Assembly (NCBI GenBank): GCA_902780135.1
Contig: CACZEK010000024.1
Span: 1-64,000 of the forward strand
Source of the DNA: an uncultured bacterium
GTDB taxonomy: Bacteria > Verrucomicrobiota > Lentisphaeria > Victivallales > UBA1829
Direction: 5' to 3'
DNA length: 64,000 bases
How positions within the stretch are numbered: position 1 is the stretch's first letter; the number at the start of each line of letters is the position of its first letter. The notes beneath the pieces were generated by a model. It worked only from the letters and a program-made list of their open reading frames with translations. It was not told the DNA's origin and did not search any database. The position numbers and the translations under genes are program-made. Positions 27,214 through 34,586 of this stretch are shown here, one piece after another.

Positions 27214-27247
27214 TGAACCGTCTCCTCTCCCGAACATAACAATCCAG

Positions 27248-27287
27248 GACTCCGTCGGAAGACTTTCGCCGGAGTCTTCTTTTTTTG
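27248..27287 (+). terminator. Terminator of the thiamine operon
   Basis: GACTCCG / CGGAGTC stem (27248-27254, 27270-27276) with a longer loop and a T-rich tail; an alternative AAGACT/AGTCTT hairpin overlaps it. Confidence 0.75.
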
Positions 27288-27319
27288 TCTGTTTTTTGGA
27301 AGATTATTTCGTTCTTTGC

Positions 27320-27347
27320 TTGAAAAACCTCAAAGTGAGGCTATATT
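27320..27347 (+). promoter_or_regulatory. Promoter with internal palindrome, ahead of the leader ORF
   Basis: TTGAAA (27320-27325), 16 bp, TATATT (27342-27347). The spacer contains the inverted repeat CCTCA-AAG-TGAGG (27328-27340), well placed for an operator. About 290 nt of leader separate it from the synthetase gene. Confidence 0.65.
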
Positions 27348-27391
27348 TGTATTCATTCTTTTTTCTCACGAACGGATTGAGGCAAACATAA

Positions 27392-27532
27392 ATGATGTTC
27401 CGCACGACAGACAGATTCGAACGGCACGACGGGGATTTCTCCGCCGCGTTCTCCTCTGCCGCCCGCATTGCCTCGATCCGAATCGCGTCCGATGCCATTA
27501 TCGACATTATTATTACGCAGGCCGCCCGTTGA
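27392..27532 (+). CDS. Possible Ile-rich leader peptide (46 residues)
   Basis: It starts with two ATG codons; GAGG stands exactly 9 nt before the first, a good ribosome-binding site. The peptide has no similarity I recognise. Its C-terminal half is rich in isoleucine: eight Ile within 20 residues, ending IIDIIITQAAR. This resembles the pattern of amino-acid attenuation leaders (as in ilv operons). An 11-bp hairpin starts 20 nt after its stop. It lies between a clear promoter and the XRE-cupin-acyl-CoA synthetase gene. It may be a short chance ORF; the combined signals make a leader worth testing. Confidence 0.45.
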   Translation: MMFRTTDRFERHDGDFSAAFSSAARIASIRIASDAIIDIIITQAAR

Positions 27533-27552
27533 AACCCTTTTTGCACAGGGAA

Positions 27553-27604
27553 GATACGGGTGGTCCGGACGTGTTTCCACCCGTATCCGGATGCCTGATT
27601 TTTC
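27553..27604 (+). promoter_or_regulatory. Possible attenuator hairpin after the leader ORF
   Basis: Perfect 11-bp stem GATACGGGTGG / CCACCCGTATC (27553-27563, 27577-27587). A run of five T lies 11 nt beyond. Two TCCGGA palindromes overlap the stem and allow alternative pairings, as expected of an attenuator. Confidence 0.45.
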
Positions 27605-27645
27605 CTGAGCAATCCTAATACAACCCAACACAAGGATCGCAAGAC

Positions 27646-29955
27646 ATGGAAAACAAAGAACAAATCTCCATGAGAGTCCGTGAGCTCAGGGCTCAGAAAA
27701 ACTTCACCGTCGAACAGATGGCGGAACTCCTCGGCGTTTCGCCGGAGGAGTACTCCCTGTATGAAAGCGGAGCCAAACAGGCGCCGTTCTCGTTCTACTA
27801 CAATCTCGCCGGACACTTCGGCCTGGACGTCTCCTCCGTCATCAGCGGCGAAGCTCCGAACCTCGCCCTGTATACCGTCACGCGCAGCGGCGAAGGCTTC
27901 CCGTTCGTCCGCCGTCCCGAGTTCTCCTATCTGCACCAGGCAATCCGCATGAAGGACCGCACCGGCGAGCCGTTCATCGTCACCGCTCCGCCCGCCGGCG
28001 AGAACGAGCCGCTTCAGTATTCCGAGCACAACGGCCAGGAATTCGTCCTGATCCTGTCCGGCGCGCTGAGGATCTTCCTGCACGGCAAGGAGGAGGTCCT
28101 GAACGAGGGCGACAGCATCTATTTCGACGGCCGCGAGGCGCACGCCATGCTCGCCGCCAACGGAAAGCCCTGCAAGTTCCTCTCCATCGTCATGCACAGC
28201 AAATACGACGACGAAAAGCCCGACCGCTTCGCGTTCGTGCCGCAGACCGCGGTGAAGGAGCCCCCGACCGGCAGCCGCCGTCTCCTGTACCAGGACTACA
28301 TGGACGAGGAGTGGAATCCGGACGGCACGCTGAAGGCGGTGCGTTTCAAAGTGCCGGACGACTTCAACTTCGCGTTCGACGTGGTGAACCGTCTCGCCGC
28401 CGAGTGCCCGGACAAGATCGCCATGAAGTGGGTCTCCAAGGACAAGGTCTGCCGCGACTTCACCTTCCGCGACATCTCCGAAAACGCCATGCGGTGCGCG
28501 AACCTGCTGCATTCCCTCGGGATCCGCAAGGGCGACCGCGTGATGCTGGTGATGAAACGCCACTACCAGTTTTGGTTCGTGCTGAACGCGCTCCACATGA
28601 TCGGCGCCGTGGCGGTCCCGGCTTCCTGCCAGATGACCGCGCACGATTTCGAATACCGCTTCAAAAAGGCGGACATCCGCTACGTCGTCTGCTCCGCCGA
28701 CGGCAACATCACGAAGGAAGTCGACGAGGCCGCCGCCGTGACCGGGATGACGCTCAAGCTCACCGTCAACGGGCAGAAGGACGGCTGGCTCGACCTCGAC
28801 GCCCTCTATCCGAACTTCCCGCCCGTCTTCCAGCGTCCCGCCGGACACAGGACCACCGATCCGATGCTCGTCTTCTTCAGCTCCGGCACCACCGGATACC
28901 CGAAGATGGTCGAACACGATTACGCCTATCCGCTCGGACACATCATGACCGCGCGCCACTGGCACAAGGTCAACCCCGACGGCCTCCACTTCACGGTCGC
29001 CGACACCGGCTGGGGCAAGGCGCTTTGGGGCAAGATCTACGGCCAGTGGCTCTGCGAGGCGGGCGTCTTCACCTACGACTTCGACCGCTTCCACGCCGCC
29101 GACCTGCTCCCGATGTTCAAGCAGTACGGCATCACCACCTTCTGCGCGCCCCCGACCATCTTCCGTTTCCTCGTGAAGGAAGACCTCTCCAACGTCGACT
29201 TCTCCACGCTCGAACACGTTACCACCGCCGGCGAAGCCATGCCCGCCGAAGTCAGCGAGGCGTTCGCGCGCGTCTCCGGCCAGCTCCCGTACGAGGGCTT
29301 CGGCCAGACCGAGACCACGCTCACCATCGCCACGCTCGCCGACATGAAGCCGCGTCCCGGCTCCATGGGCCGCCCGAATCCGCAGTACGAGGTCGTCCTG
29401 CTCGATCCCGAAGGCAACCCCGTCAAGACCGGCGAGACCGGCGAGATCTGCGTGAAGGCTGAGCAGAACGCCCATCCGTGCGGACTCTTCTGCGAATACG
29501 TCAAGAATCCCGAGGACACGCGGAAAGTCTGGCACGACGGCTACTACCACACTGGCGACCAGGCGTGGCAGGACGAGGACGGCTACTTCTGGTACCAGGG
29601 GCGCGCCGACGACATCATCAAGACGTCCGGCTACCGCGTCGGCCCCTTCGAGGTCGAAAGCGTTCTCATGGAGCTCCCGTACATCCTCGAATGCGCCGTG
29701 ACCGGCGTGCCCGATCCCGTCCGCGGCAAGGTCGTCAAGGCGACGATCGTGCTCGTGAAGGGCAAAGAAGGCACCGACGAGCTCAAGGAAGAGATCAAGA
29801 ACTACGTCAAGACCCACACCGCGCCCTACAAATACCCGCGCATCATCGAGTTCGTCGCCGAACTCCCGAAGACCGTCAACGGCAAGATCCGCCGCGCCGC
29901 GATCCGCGCGCAGAACGAAGCCGGAAACGCCGCTTCGGCGGAAAAGAAGGGCTGA
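27646..29955 (+). CDS. XRE-cupin-AMP-ligase fusion (acyl-CoA synthetase with a regulator-like N-terminus)
   Basis: 769 residues; AAGGATCG precedes the ATG. Residues 1-70 form an XRE-type helix-turn-helix (MRVRELRAQKNFTVEQMAELLGVSPEEYSLYESG). About 95-190 form a cupin with HNGQEFVLILSGALRIFLHG and EGDSIYFDGREAHAM. From about 210 on comes a complete ANL-family acyl-CoA synthetase: FFSSGTTGYPKMVEHD (P-loop), DTGWGKALWGKIYGQWL, EGFGQTE, DGYFWYQGRADDIIKTSGYRVGPFEVE and PKTVNGKIRR with the catalytic Lys. The catalytic part resembles medium/short-chain acyl-CoA synthetases. HTH-cupin pairs usually sense a ligand and bind DNA, so the fusion could autoregulate or be a ligand-gated enzyme. The substrate is not readable; a branched-chain acid would fit the Ile-rich leader. 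Confidence 0.88.
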   Translation: MENKEQISMRVRELRAQKNFTVEQMAELLGVSPEEYSLYESGAKQAPFSFYYNLAGHFGLDVSSVISGEAPNLALYTVTRSGEGFPFVRRPEFSYLHQAIRMKDRTGEPFIVTAPPAGENEPLQYSEHNGQEFVLILSGALRIFLHGKEEVLNEGDSIYFDGREAHAMLAANGKPCKFLSIVMHSKYDDEKPDRFAFVPQTAVKEPPTGSRRLLYQDYMDEEWNPDGTLKAVRFKVPDDFNFAFDVVNRLAAECPDKIAMKWVSKDKVCRDFTFRDISENAMRCANLLHSLGIRKGDRVMLVMKRHYQFWFVLNALHMIGAVAVPASCQMTAHDFEYRFKKADIRYVVCSADGNITKEVDEAAAVTGMTLKLTVNGQKDGWLDLDALYPNFPPVFQRPAGHRTTDPMLVFFSSGTTGYPKMVEHDYAYPLGHIMTARHWHKVNPDGLHFTVADTGWGKALWGKIYGQWLCEAGVFTYDFDRFHAADLLPMFKQYGITTFCAPPTIFRFLVKEDLSNVDFSTLEHVTTAGEAMPAEVSEAFARVSGQLPYEGFGQTETTLTIATLADMKPRPGSMGRPNPQYEVVLLDPEGNPVKTGETGEICVKAEQNAHPCGLFCEYVKNPEDTRKVWHDGYYHTGDQAWQDEDGYFWYQGRADDIIKTSGYRVGPFEVESVLMELPYILECAVTGVPDPVRGKVVKATIVLVKGKEGTDELKEEIKNYVKTHTAPYKYPRIIEFVAELPKTVNGKIRRAAIRAQNEAGNAASAEKKG

Positions 29956-29957
29956 GG

Positions 29958-30130
29958 AGGCGAACCCCTCCTCTGCGGCAGTGCCCGGCTTCGCTCGGGG
30001 AGGCGAACGCCTCCGTTGCGGCAGTGCCCGGTTTCGCTCGGGGAGGCGAACGCCTCCACTGCGGCAGTGCCCGGCTTCGCTCGGGGAGGCGAACGCCTCC
30101 GCTGCGGCAGTGCCCGGCTTCGCTCGGGCA
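29958..30130. repeat. 43-bp tandem repeat with two hairpins per unit, four copies
   Basis: The anchor GCGGCAGTGCCCGG occurs at 29975, 30018, 30061 and 30104, exactly 43 bp apart. Each unit holds the palindrome GGAGGCGAACGCCTCC and a CCCGGCTTCGCTCGGG hairpin. It lies directly behind the synthetase stop codon and fills most of the 314-bp gap to yjbQ. A related GCCCGGCTTCGCTCGGGCAC stands at about 44722. Confidence 0.9.
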
Positions 30131-30269
30131 CAGATAATCAGAACAGTCCGTGGAAAGCCGTAAAAGCTTTCTACGGGCTTTTTGTATATACAGAACAAAC
30201 GAATCCCCCGCCTCGAATATGGTCCGGGGCAGGGGATAGAGATGATTTGAGGGAGGGGCAGGGAACGGA

Positions 30270-30671
30270 TTAATCCTGTGCAGGCTCGAAGTAGACTTTC
30301 ACGCGGCGCGTGCGCGGTCCGTCGTACTCGCAGAAGTAGATGCCCTGCCAGGTGCCGAGTTCAAGACGTCCGTTGCGGAACGGCACGGTCTGGCAGAATC
30401 CGGTCAGGATCGCCTTCAGGTGCGCGTCGCTGTTGCCCTCGCAGTGCTGGTAATACGCCTCGTCGTGCGGGATGAGCGCGGAGAGCTTCTGAAGGACGTC
30501 GTGCTTCACGTCCGGGTCGGCGTTCTCGTTGATCGTGATCCCGGCGGTCGTGTGCGGGCAGTAGATGTGGCAGATGCCGCACGGGATGCCCGGAGGCAGC
30601 ATGCGGTTGACGTCCTCCGTGATGTCGACGATCTCGCAGCGGCGGCTTGTTTTGACGGTGAATTCTGCCAT
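30270..30671 (-). CDS. yjbQ: YjbQ/UPF0047 family protein (secondary thiamine-phosphate synthase)
   Basis: 133 residues. The ATG at 30671 has AAAGGA 8 nt upstream; the longer frame to 31037 has no support. Family signatures: IYCPHTTAGITINENADPDV, HLKAILTGFCQTVPFRNGRLELGTWQGIYFCEYDGPR (the LGTWQ motif). E. coli YjbQ has weak thiamine-phosphate synthase activity and its main role is unsettled. Nearness to thi4-thiE (3 kb) may be coincidence, since it has its own promoter and no TPP switch. Confidence 0.9.
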   Translation of the reverse strand: MAEFTVKTSRRCEIVDITEDVNRMLPPGIPCGICHIYCPHTTAGITINENADPDVKHDVLQKLSALIPHDEAYYQHCEGNSDAHLKAILTGFCQTVPFRNGRLELGTWQGIYFCEYDGPRTRRVKVYFEPAQD

Positions 30672-30723
30672 GGTGCGGGTCCTTTCCTTGTTGAAGAGGT
30701 TCCGGTTCGATGATGACGCAATT

Positions 30724-30752
30724 AATATAGCGCGCACGCACCGCGTTTGCAA
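30724..30752 (-). promoter_or_regulatory. Promoter of yjbQ
   Basis: Minus strand: TTGCAA (30752-30747), 17 bp, TATATT (30729-30724). Between here and 30990 I see no gene or signal. Confidence 0.65.
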
Positions 30753-30992
30753 GCACGGTTTCGAAGAAACGGGGCGGAGCGGGACGACTATCGCGCGTTT
30801 TTTCCGCGGCGCAGTCTTCCCGCGGCTTCCCGCCCGTTTCCGCCGTGCTGCCCGCGTTCGCGGTCCCGCCCGGCATGCGGAGAACGCCGCCGGCCGCCGG
30901 AAAAAGGGCAGGGGGGCGCCGGGTCTCGACCGCGTTTTCGGTTGTTGTTGAGAATCTATTGAATAAACTTTCAATAAAGTTTCAAACCGGGC

Positions 30993-31021
30993 TTGACTTT
31001 CAGCCCCGCGCATACTATATT
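30993..31021 (+). promoter_or_regulatory. Strong promoter ahead of two small ORFs
   Basis: TTGACT (30993-30998), 17 bp, TATATT (31016-31021). Confidence 0.7.
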
Positions 31022-31119
31022 TTCCATGCTCCGGCAATCGGACTGTCGCCAGACAGCCGATCCGGGGGCATCATCCCCTCTTTTCTCCTCAACTCTTTCC
31101 CGACCGAAAGGACCAGCCC

Positions 31120-31209
31120 ATGAGCCGTGCGCCGCCCGAAGTATCGTACATTTGTACGACAGAATCCACGAACAACTTAACACTTTTTGCACATGTACCC
31201 CATCCATAA
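31120..31209 (+). CDS. Possible 29-residue peptide
   Basis: ATG with AAAGGA 7 nt upstream, about 90 nt after a strong promoter. The peptide is not hydrophobic and matches nothing I know. Its codons run across the palindrome TCGTAC-ATTT-GTACGA (31144-31159). It may be a real small protein or an upstream ORF affecting translation of the 31244 gene. Confidence 0.35.
   Translation: MSRAPPEVSYICTTESTNNLTLFAHVPHP
31144..31159. promoter_or_regulatory. Palindrome TCGTAC-ATTT-GTACGA
   Basis: Perfect 6-bp arms around a 4-bp centre, 85 bp ahead of the HTH-like gene and about 125 bp after the promoter. Operator or RNA hairpin; not assigned. Confidence 0.45.
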
Positions 31210-31243
31210 AAACGAAAAACGAAAGAAAGATGCGGACGTTATC

Positions 31244-31624
31244 ATGAGTGAATACAACGAAGAGATCGGATCGGACCAAGGCATCGGCATGGACCAGATC
31301 CTGCGAGAGGCGGAACAGGACACCGCCTCCTGGGAAAAGAATGATATGCCGGGAACCGAAACGCTGCGTCGGATGATCCTGCTGGCGGACTGGGCCAGCC
31401 GGGAACCGAAACGCTGGGCCGCCTACAAGATGTTCTACTATGAGAAGGTGGGCAGCTCCACCGTCATCGCGCGGAAACTTCATGTGGCGGAACGCACCGC
31501 GCGGCGTTATCTGCTGCCCGTCCGGCTCGGCAGACATCTCAGGCACAGACGGACCGGGATAAAGCAGCTTCGCCGTCTGTCACATCAGAGCAGAGGAGGT
31601 GACCTCGGGCTGAATATGCTGTAA
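31244..31624 (+). CDS. Small putative helix-turn-helix protein
   Basis: 126 residues from the ATG at 31244; a longer reading from 31187 lacks a ribosome-binding site, and the one at 31244 is weak. The N-terminus is acidic (SEYNEEIGSDQGIG). A central helix MILLADWASREPKRWAAYKMFYYEKV precedes VGSSTVIARKLHVAERTARRYLL, which has the spacing of a helix-turn-helix, and the tail is strongly basic. DNA binding is inferred. A 19-nt sequence (31348 and 31397) occurs twice inside the gene, 49 nt apart and therefore in two reading frames. Confidence 0.5.
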   Translation: MSEYNEEIGSDQGIGMDQILREAEQDTASWEKNDMPGTETLRRMILLADWASREPKRWAAYKMFYYEKVGSSTVIARKLHVAERTARRYLLPVRLGRHLRHRRTGIKQLRRLSHQSRGGDLGLNML

Positions 31625-31650
31625 GTCCCATTGATCTCAGGCCGTGGAAA

Positions 31651-31684
31651 CGGGATCCCGGATCCTGATCGATTCGGGATCCCG
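31651..31684. repeat. Paired CGGGATCCCG palindromes
   Basis: Two perfect 10-bp palindromes (31651-31660, 31675-31684) can also pair with each other. There is no T-run, so this is not a typical terminator. Confidence 0.6.
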
Positions 31685-31755
31685 CCATGACCGGGCGTCC
31701 TGTCCGGAGCAAAGGCTCCATCATTGGGGAGAACAGCTTCGGGCAGGGCGCTTTT

Positions 31756-32439
31756 TTATGCTTTGTCCGACGGGGCAGGGGAAGGTTCGTCTGCTGTTGC
31801 TGTTTCCGCGACGAAGCGAGTATGGCACCGCAGGCAGACGTGATGCTCGAGGTCGAAGTTGTCTTTCGTGCGCGGCGTCAGGCAGTACGGACAATGCCGT
31901 CCGCTCCGCCACGCATAGAGCAGATGCCACGGGATTGAGAGGACGGCGAACAACACCGGATACAGATAGAAGCCGTAATCGTTCGGATCGCGCCAGTTCA
32001 TATAATCCTCATATCCGCGCGTCAGGACATAATGAACAAACAGGAAGATCAGAACGGGACAAACGACGATCTGATCGAACGCGACCCCGCGGCCGTAAGA
32101 GTCTTCCATCTTTGCGAGGCATTCCCCCGAAACGGAAACCGTCCTGGCGACCTTCGGCGTGCCGTCTTTGTTGCAGCGGAAAAACGATGGTATGATGTCC
32201 CGGCGGAAAAAAGCCGGAAACGGAGCGACCAAGATGTAACAGCCAAACGTGAAGACCGACAGAACAAGGAATGCCGCTCCGCAGAACAGGAAAAGCGCCA
32301 AAGCACACGAATCCACATATCCGGCGATCGGCGCGACCGAAGGCCCAAGATACACGGAAGCCAGCGCGACGGCAAGGACCAGCCAGCCGATCCGCCACGC
32401 GCCCAGAATATCATACATTCGCCCGGATGATAATTCCAT
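31756..32439 (-). CDS. Hypothetical membrane protein with a C-terminal zinc ribbon
   Basis: 227 residues from the ATG at 32439, which has AGGGA 8 nt upstream; the longer frame to 32631 overlaps the preceding Sel1 gene. Hydrophobic segments lie near residues 16-33, 38-60, 65-80, 125-140 and 160-175. The C-terminus contains CPYC...CLRC, a treble-clef or zinc-ribbon arrangement, followed by RFVAETATADEPSPAPSDKA. It begins 11 bp after the Sel1-repeat frame, so the two probably form an operon. No function is recognisable. Confidence 0.65.
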   Translation of the reverse strand: MELSSGRMYDILGAWRIGWLVLAVALASVYLGPSVAPIAGYVDSCALALFLFCGAAFLVLSVFTFGCYILVAPFPAFFRRDIIPSFFRCNKDGTPKVARTVSVSGECLAKMEDSYGRGVAFDQIVVCPVLIFLFVHYVLTRGYEDYMNWRDPNDYGFYLYPVLFAVLSIPWHLLYAWRSGRHCPYCLTPRTKDNFDLEHHVCLRCHTRFVAETATADEPSPAPSDKA

Positions 32440-32450
32440 CTTGTCTGTCC

Positions 32451-33838
32451 CTATGGTATCCGGTCTGTATGGCCGGGTGCATCGAGATGTTTTTTCGCTT
32501 CCGGATGTCCGAATTCGGCAGCCTTGCGAAGAAGCGTCTCCGCCTCGTCCGCGGCTCCGTTCCGTTTGAGGATCAGCGCGAGCGAATATTGGGCATCCGC
32601 ATGGTCCTGTTCCGCGGCTTTGCGATACCACTCGACGGCTTTCGATTCGTCTTTTTCCGCTCCGAATCCGTCTTCACAGCATCTCCCCATCCACATCTGC
32701 GCCTCGTCGTCGCCGTCTTCCGCGGCAGCGCGCAGTTTCGGCATGGCTTCTTTGATGAGCTTGTCCGCCACGGCGGGATCCTTCGGCACGCCGGTCCCGT
32801 TCCGATAACAGAACGCGAGCGCGCACTGAGCATAGAAAAGCTCCTGTTCCGCCGCTCTGCGATACCATTTCGCCGCCTCCGCCATATCCTGCGGGACGCC
32901 GTAACCGTTCTTGTAACATTCGCCGAGCGAGTATTCCGCATACACCTCACCCTGATCCGCCGCCAGGCGGAACCATTTGACCGCCTCCGCCATATCCTGT
33001 TCGACGCCCATGCCGTTCAGATAGAATGCTCCAAGCATGAGTTCCCCTTGCGCGAGCCCCTGATCCGCCGTCATGCGGTACCATTTCGCCGCTTCTTTCA
33101 GGTTCTCCTCGCCCTTTTCGGAATAATAAAGCGTGCCAAGGTTGAACTGAGAATTGACGTATCCCCGTTCCGCGGCTTCGCGGTACCCTCCGCAGGGTCT
33201 TTCTCGACGCCGCGGCCTTCGCCATAACAAAACGCGAGGTTATGCATCGCCGAGGCAAGTCCGTGTTCCGCCGCCTTGCGGAACAGTTCGACGCCCTCTG
33301 CCTCCCGGCCGTTTTCGAGACAGTACAGCCCCAGATTGTTCTGCGCGGGAGGGAATCCCAGGTCCGCCGCCTTGCGGAACCATTTCACGGCCTCGTCGGT
33401 GTCCTGTTCGACGCCCCTGCCTTTCATGTAACTGATTCCGAGGTTGTATTGCGCCTCGGGGAACCCCTGTTCCGCAGCCCTGCGAAACCATTTCACGGCC
33501 TCGGCGGTGTCCTGTTCGACGCCGTCTCCGGAAACGCAGAAAGACCCGAGCGCGGATTGAGCCGGAGCACAGCCGAGTTCCGCCGCTTCCCGGATATACT
33601 CGACCGCCTGTTGTTTGTCGTATTCGACAAGGTCGAATCCTGCAAGATACAATCTTTCGGCCCGTAGGGCTACGGAATTCGGAGAAATGAAGAGGCGGAT
33701 CACGGGAAGCCTGGACATCCTGCCGAGTGCGAGATCGTCCACGGGGATTCTCGTCACGATCAGCGCGAACGCGGCGAGCAGGAGAAGAACGGCAATGCTC
33801 AAATAAATGATCGTATGTGTGGCGCGGCTGTCCGGCAT
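32451..33838 (-). pseudogene. Sel1-repeat membrane-anchored protein broken by a frameshift
   Basis: The gene starts at 33838 (AGGA upstream) with one membrane helix (THTIIYLSIAVLLLLAAFALIV), then Sel1/TPR-like units (GVEQDTAEAVKWFRRAAEQGFPEAQYNLG and similar). At 33181-33192 the reading frame changes: the text runs EKDPAEG and continues in another frame as YREAAERGYVNSQFNLG, with about seven more Sel1 units to the stop at 32451. Comparison with the other units suggests that 10 bases (coding the VKW of AEAVKWYREAA) are missing. Intact it would be about 465 residues, an adaptor-type protein. As it stands the product ends after 246 residues with a nonsense tail, unless the second part initiates separately. 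A sequencing or assembly error is also possible. Confidence 0.8.
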
Positions 33839-33888
33839 GAAGGGTATCCTGATTGGTTCGAACGGAACGGGATTCTTTATTATGTTTT

Positions 33889-33917
33889 ATTATACACCGT
33901 CCCGCGCGGAAATGCAA
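33889..33917 (-). promoter_or_regulatory. Promoter of the Sel1-repeat gene
   Basis: Minus strand: TTGCAT (33917-33912), 17 bp, TATAAT (33894-33889). Confidence 0.7.
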
Positions 33918-34019
33918 GCGACAGGACGCTTTTTATTTGGCTTTGATCGGGGCAGGGGGGATGTTTCCGGCACAGGCTTTTTCGCGAACGCTCCGCACGT
34001 ACAAATCTTTTTCTCGCCA

Positions 34020-34325
34020 TCATTAAGAACGCTCCATTATATTTTGCTTTCGCGTATCTTGTGAATATGCTTTATTATTTCTTATGAATTTCGCGTCTCG
34101 CGGTCACCTGAAATCTTTCATTGCTTTCTTGTATCTTGTGTGAATGTTTTTTTCTTATGAATTGCGCGTCTCGCGGTCACCTGAAATCTTTCATTGCTTT
34201 CTTGTATCTTGTGTGAATGTTTTTTTCTTATGAATTGCGCGTCTCGCGGCGGTCACCTGTAATCCTTCATTGCTTTCTTGTATCTTGTGTAAATGCTTTA
34301 TTTTTATGAATTGCGCATCTCGCGG
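34020..34325. repeat. 73-bp tandem repeat, four copies
   Basis: The core GCGTCTCGCGGT begins at 34093, 34166 and 34239 (exactly 73 bp apart). A fourth, slightly changed copy starts at 34315 after a 3-bp insertion. Each unit also contains TTCATTGCTTTCTTGTATCTTGTG and a T-rich stretch. The core is the end module of the hairpin elements that follow (complement ACCGCGAGACGC). Confidence 0.9.
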
Positions 34326-34402
34326 TAAGGAAAGAACAGATGCGTGCTGGAGCACGCTTACCGAGGCTTGCGAATGCAAGCCCCCCGGACGCGAATGCGT
34401 CC
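34314..34402 (-). repeat. Multi-hairpin repeat element E4
   Basis: Read on the minus strand: hairpin GGACGCATTCGCGTCC, G-run, CTTGC/GCAAG hairpin, CTCGG, GCGTGCT/AGCACGC hairpin, spacer, end module ACCGCGAGATGCG. Same order as E1-E3, opposite orientation. Confidence 0.85.
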
Positions 34403-34492
34403 TTCATGATTCCATTGGGGCAGGGGATAAATACGGATTCGCCGTCCGCCCCTTTTTGAAAACCCCGCCTTTTTTTGTCTTTACTTAGCATT

Positions 34493-34586
34493 TCGCGTCT
34501 CGCGGTCATAATATTGTTGGATGTCTGAGCGGAGCGAAGTGTTCCGAGGCTTGCGAAAGCAAGCCCCCCCGGACGCGAATGCGTCC
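34493..34586 (-). repeat. Multi-hairpin repeat element E5
   Basis: Minus strand: GGACGCATTCGCGTCC hairpin, G-run, GCTTGC...GCAAGC hairpin, CTCGG, a diverged third hairpin (CTTCGCTCCGCTC), end module ACCGCGAGACGCG. It lies left of the 1.2-kb segment 34587-35785. Confidence 0.85.

Noticed and set aside
29958..30130. CRISPR-like array behind the synthetase gene
   Set aside because: The whole 43-bp period is conserved, so there are no variable spacers.
27304..30198. 964-codon minus-strand frame opposite the synthetase
   Set aside because: Antisense shadow. The plus-strand protein has complete ANL motifs.
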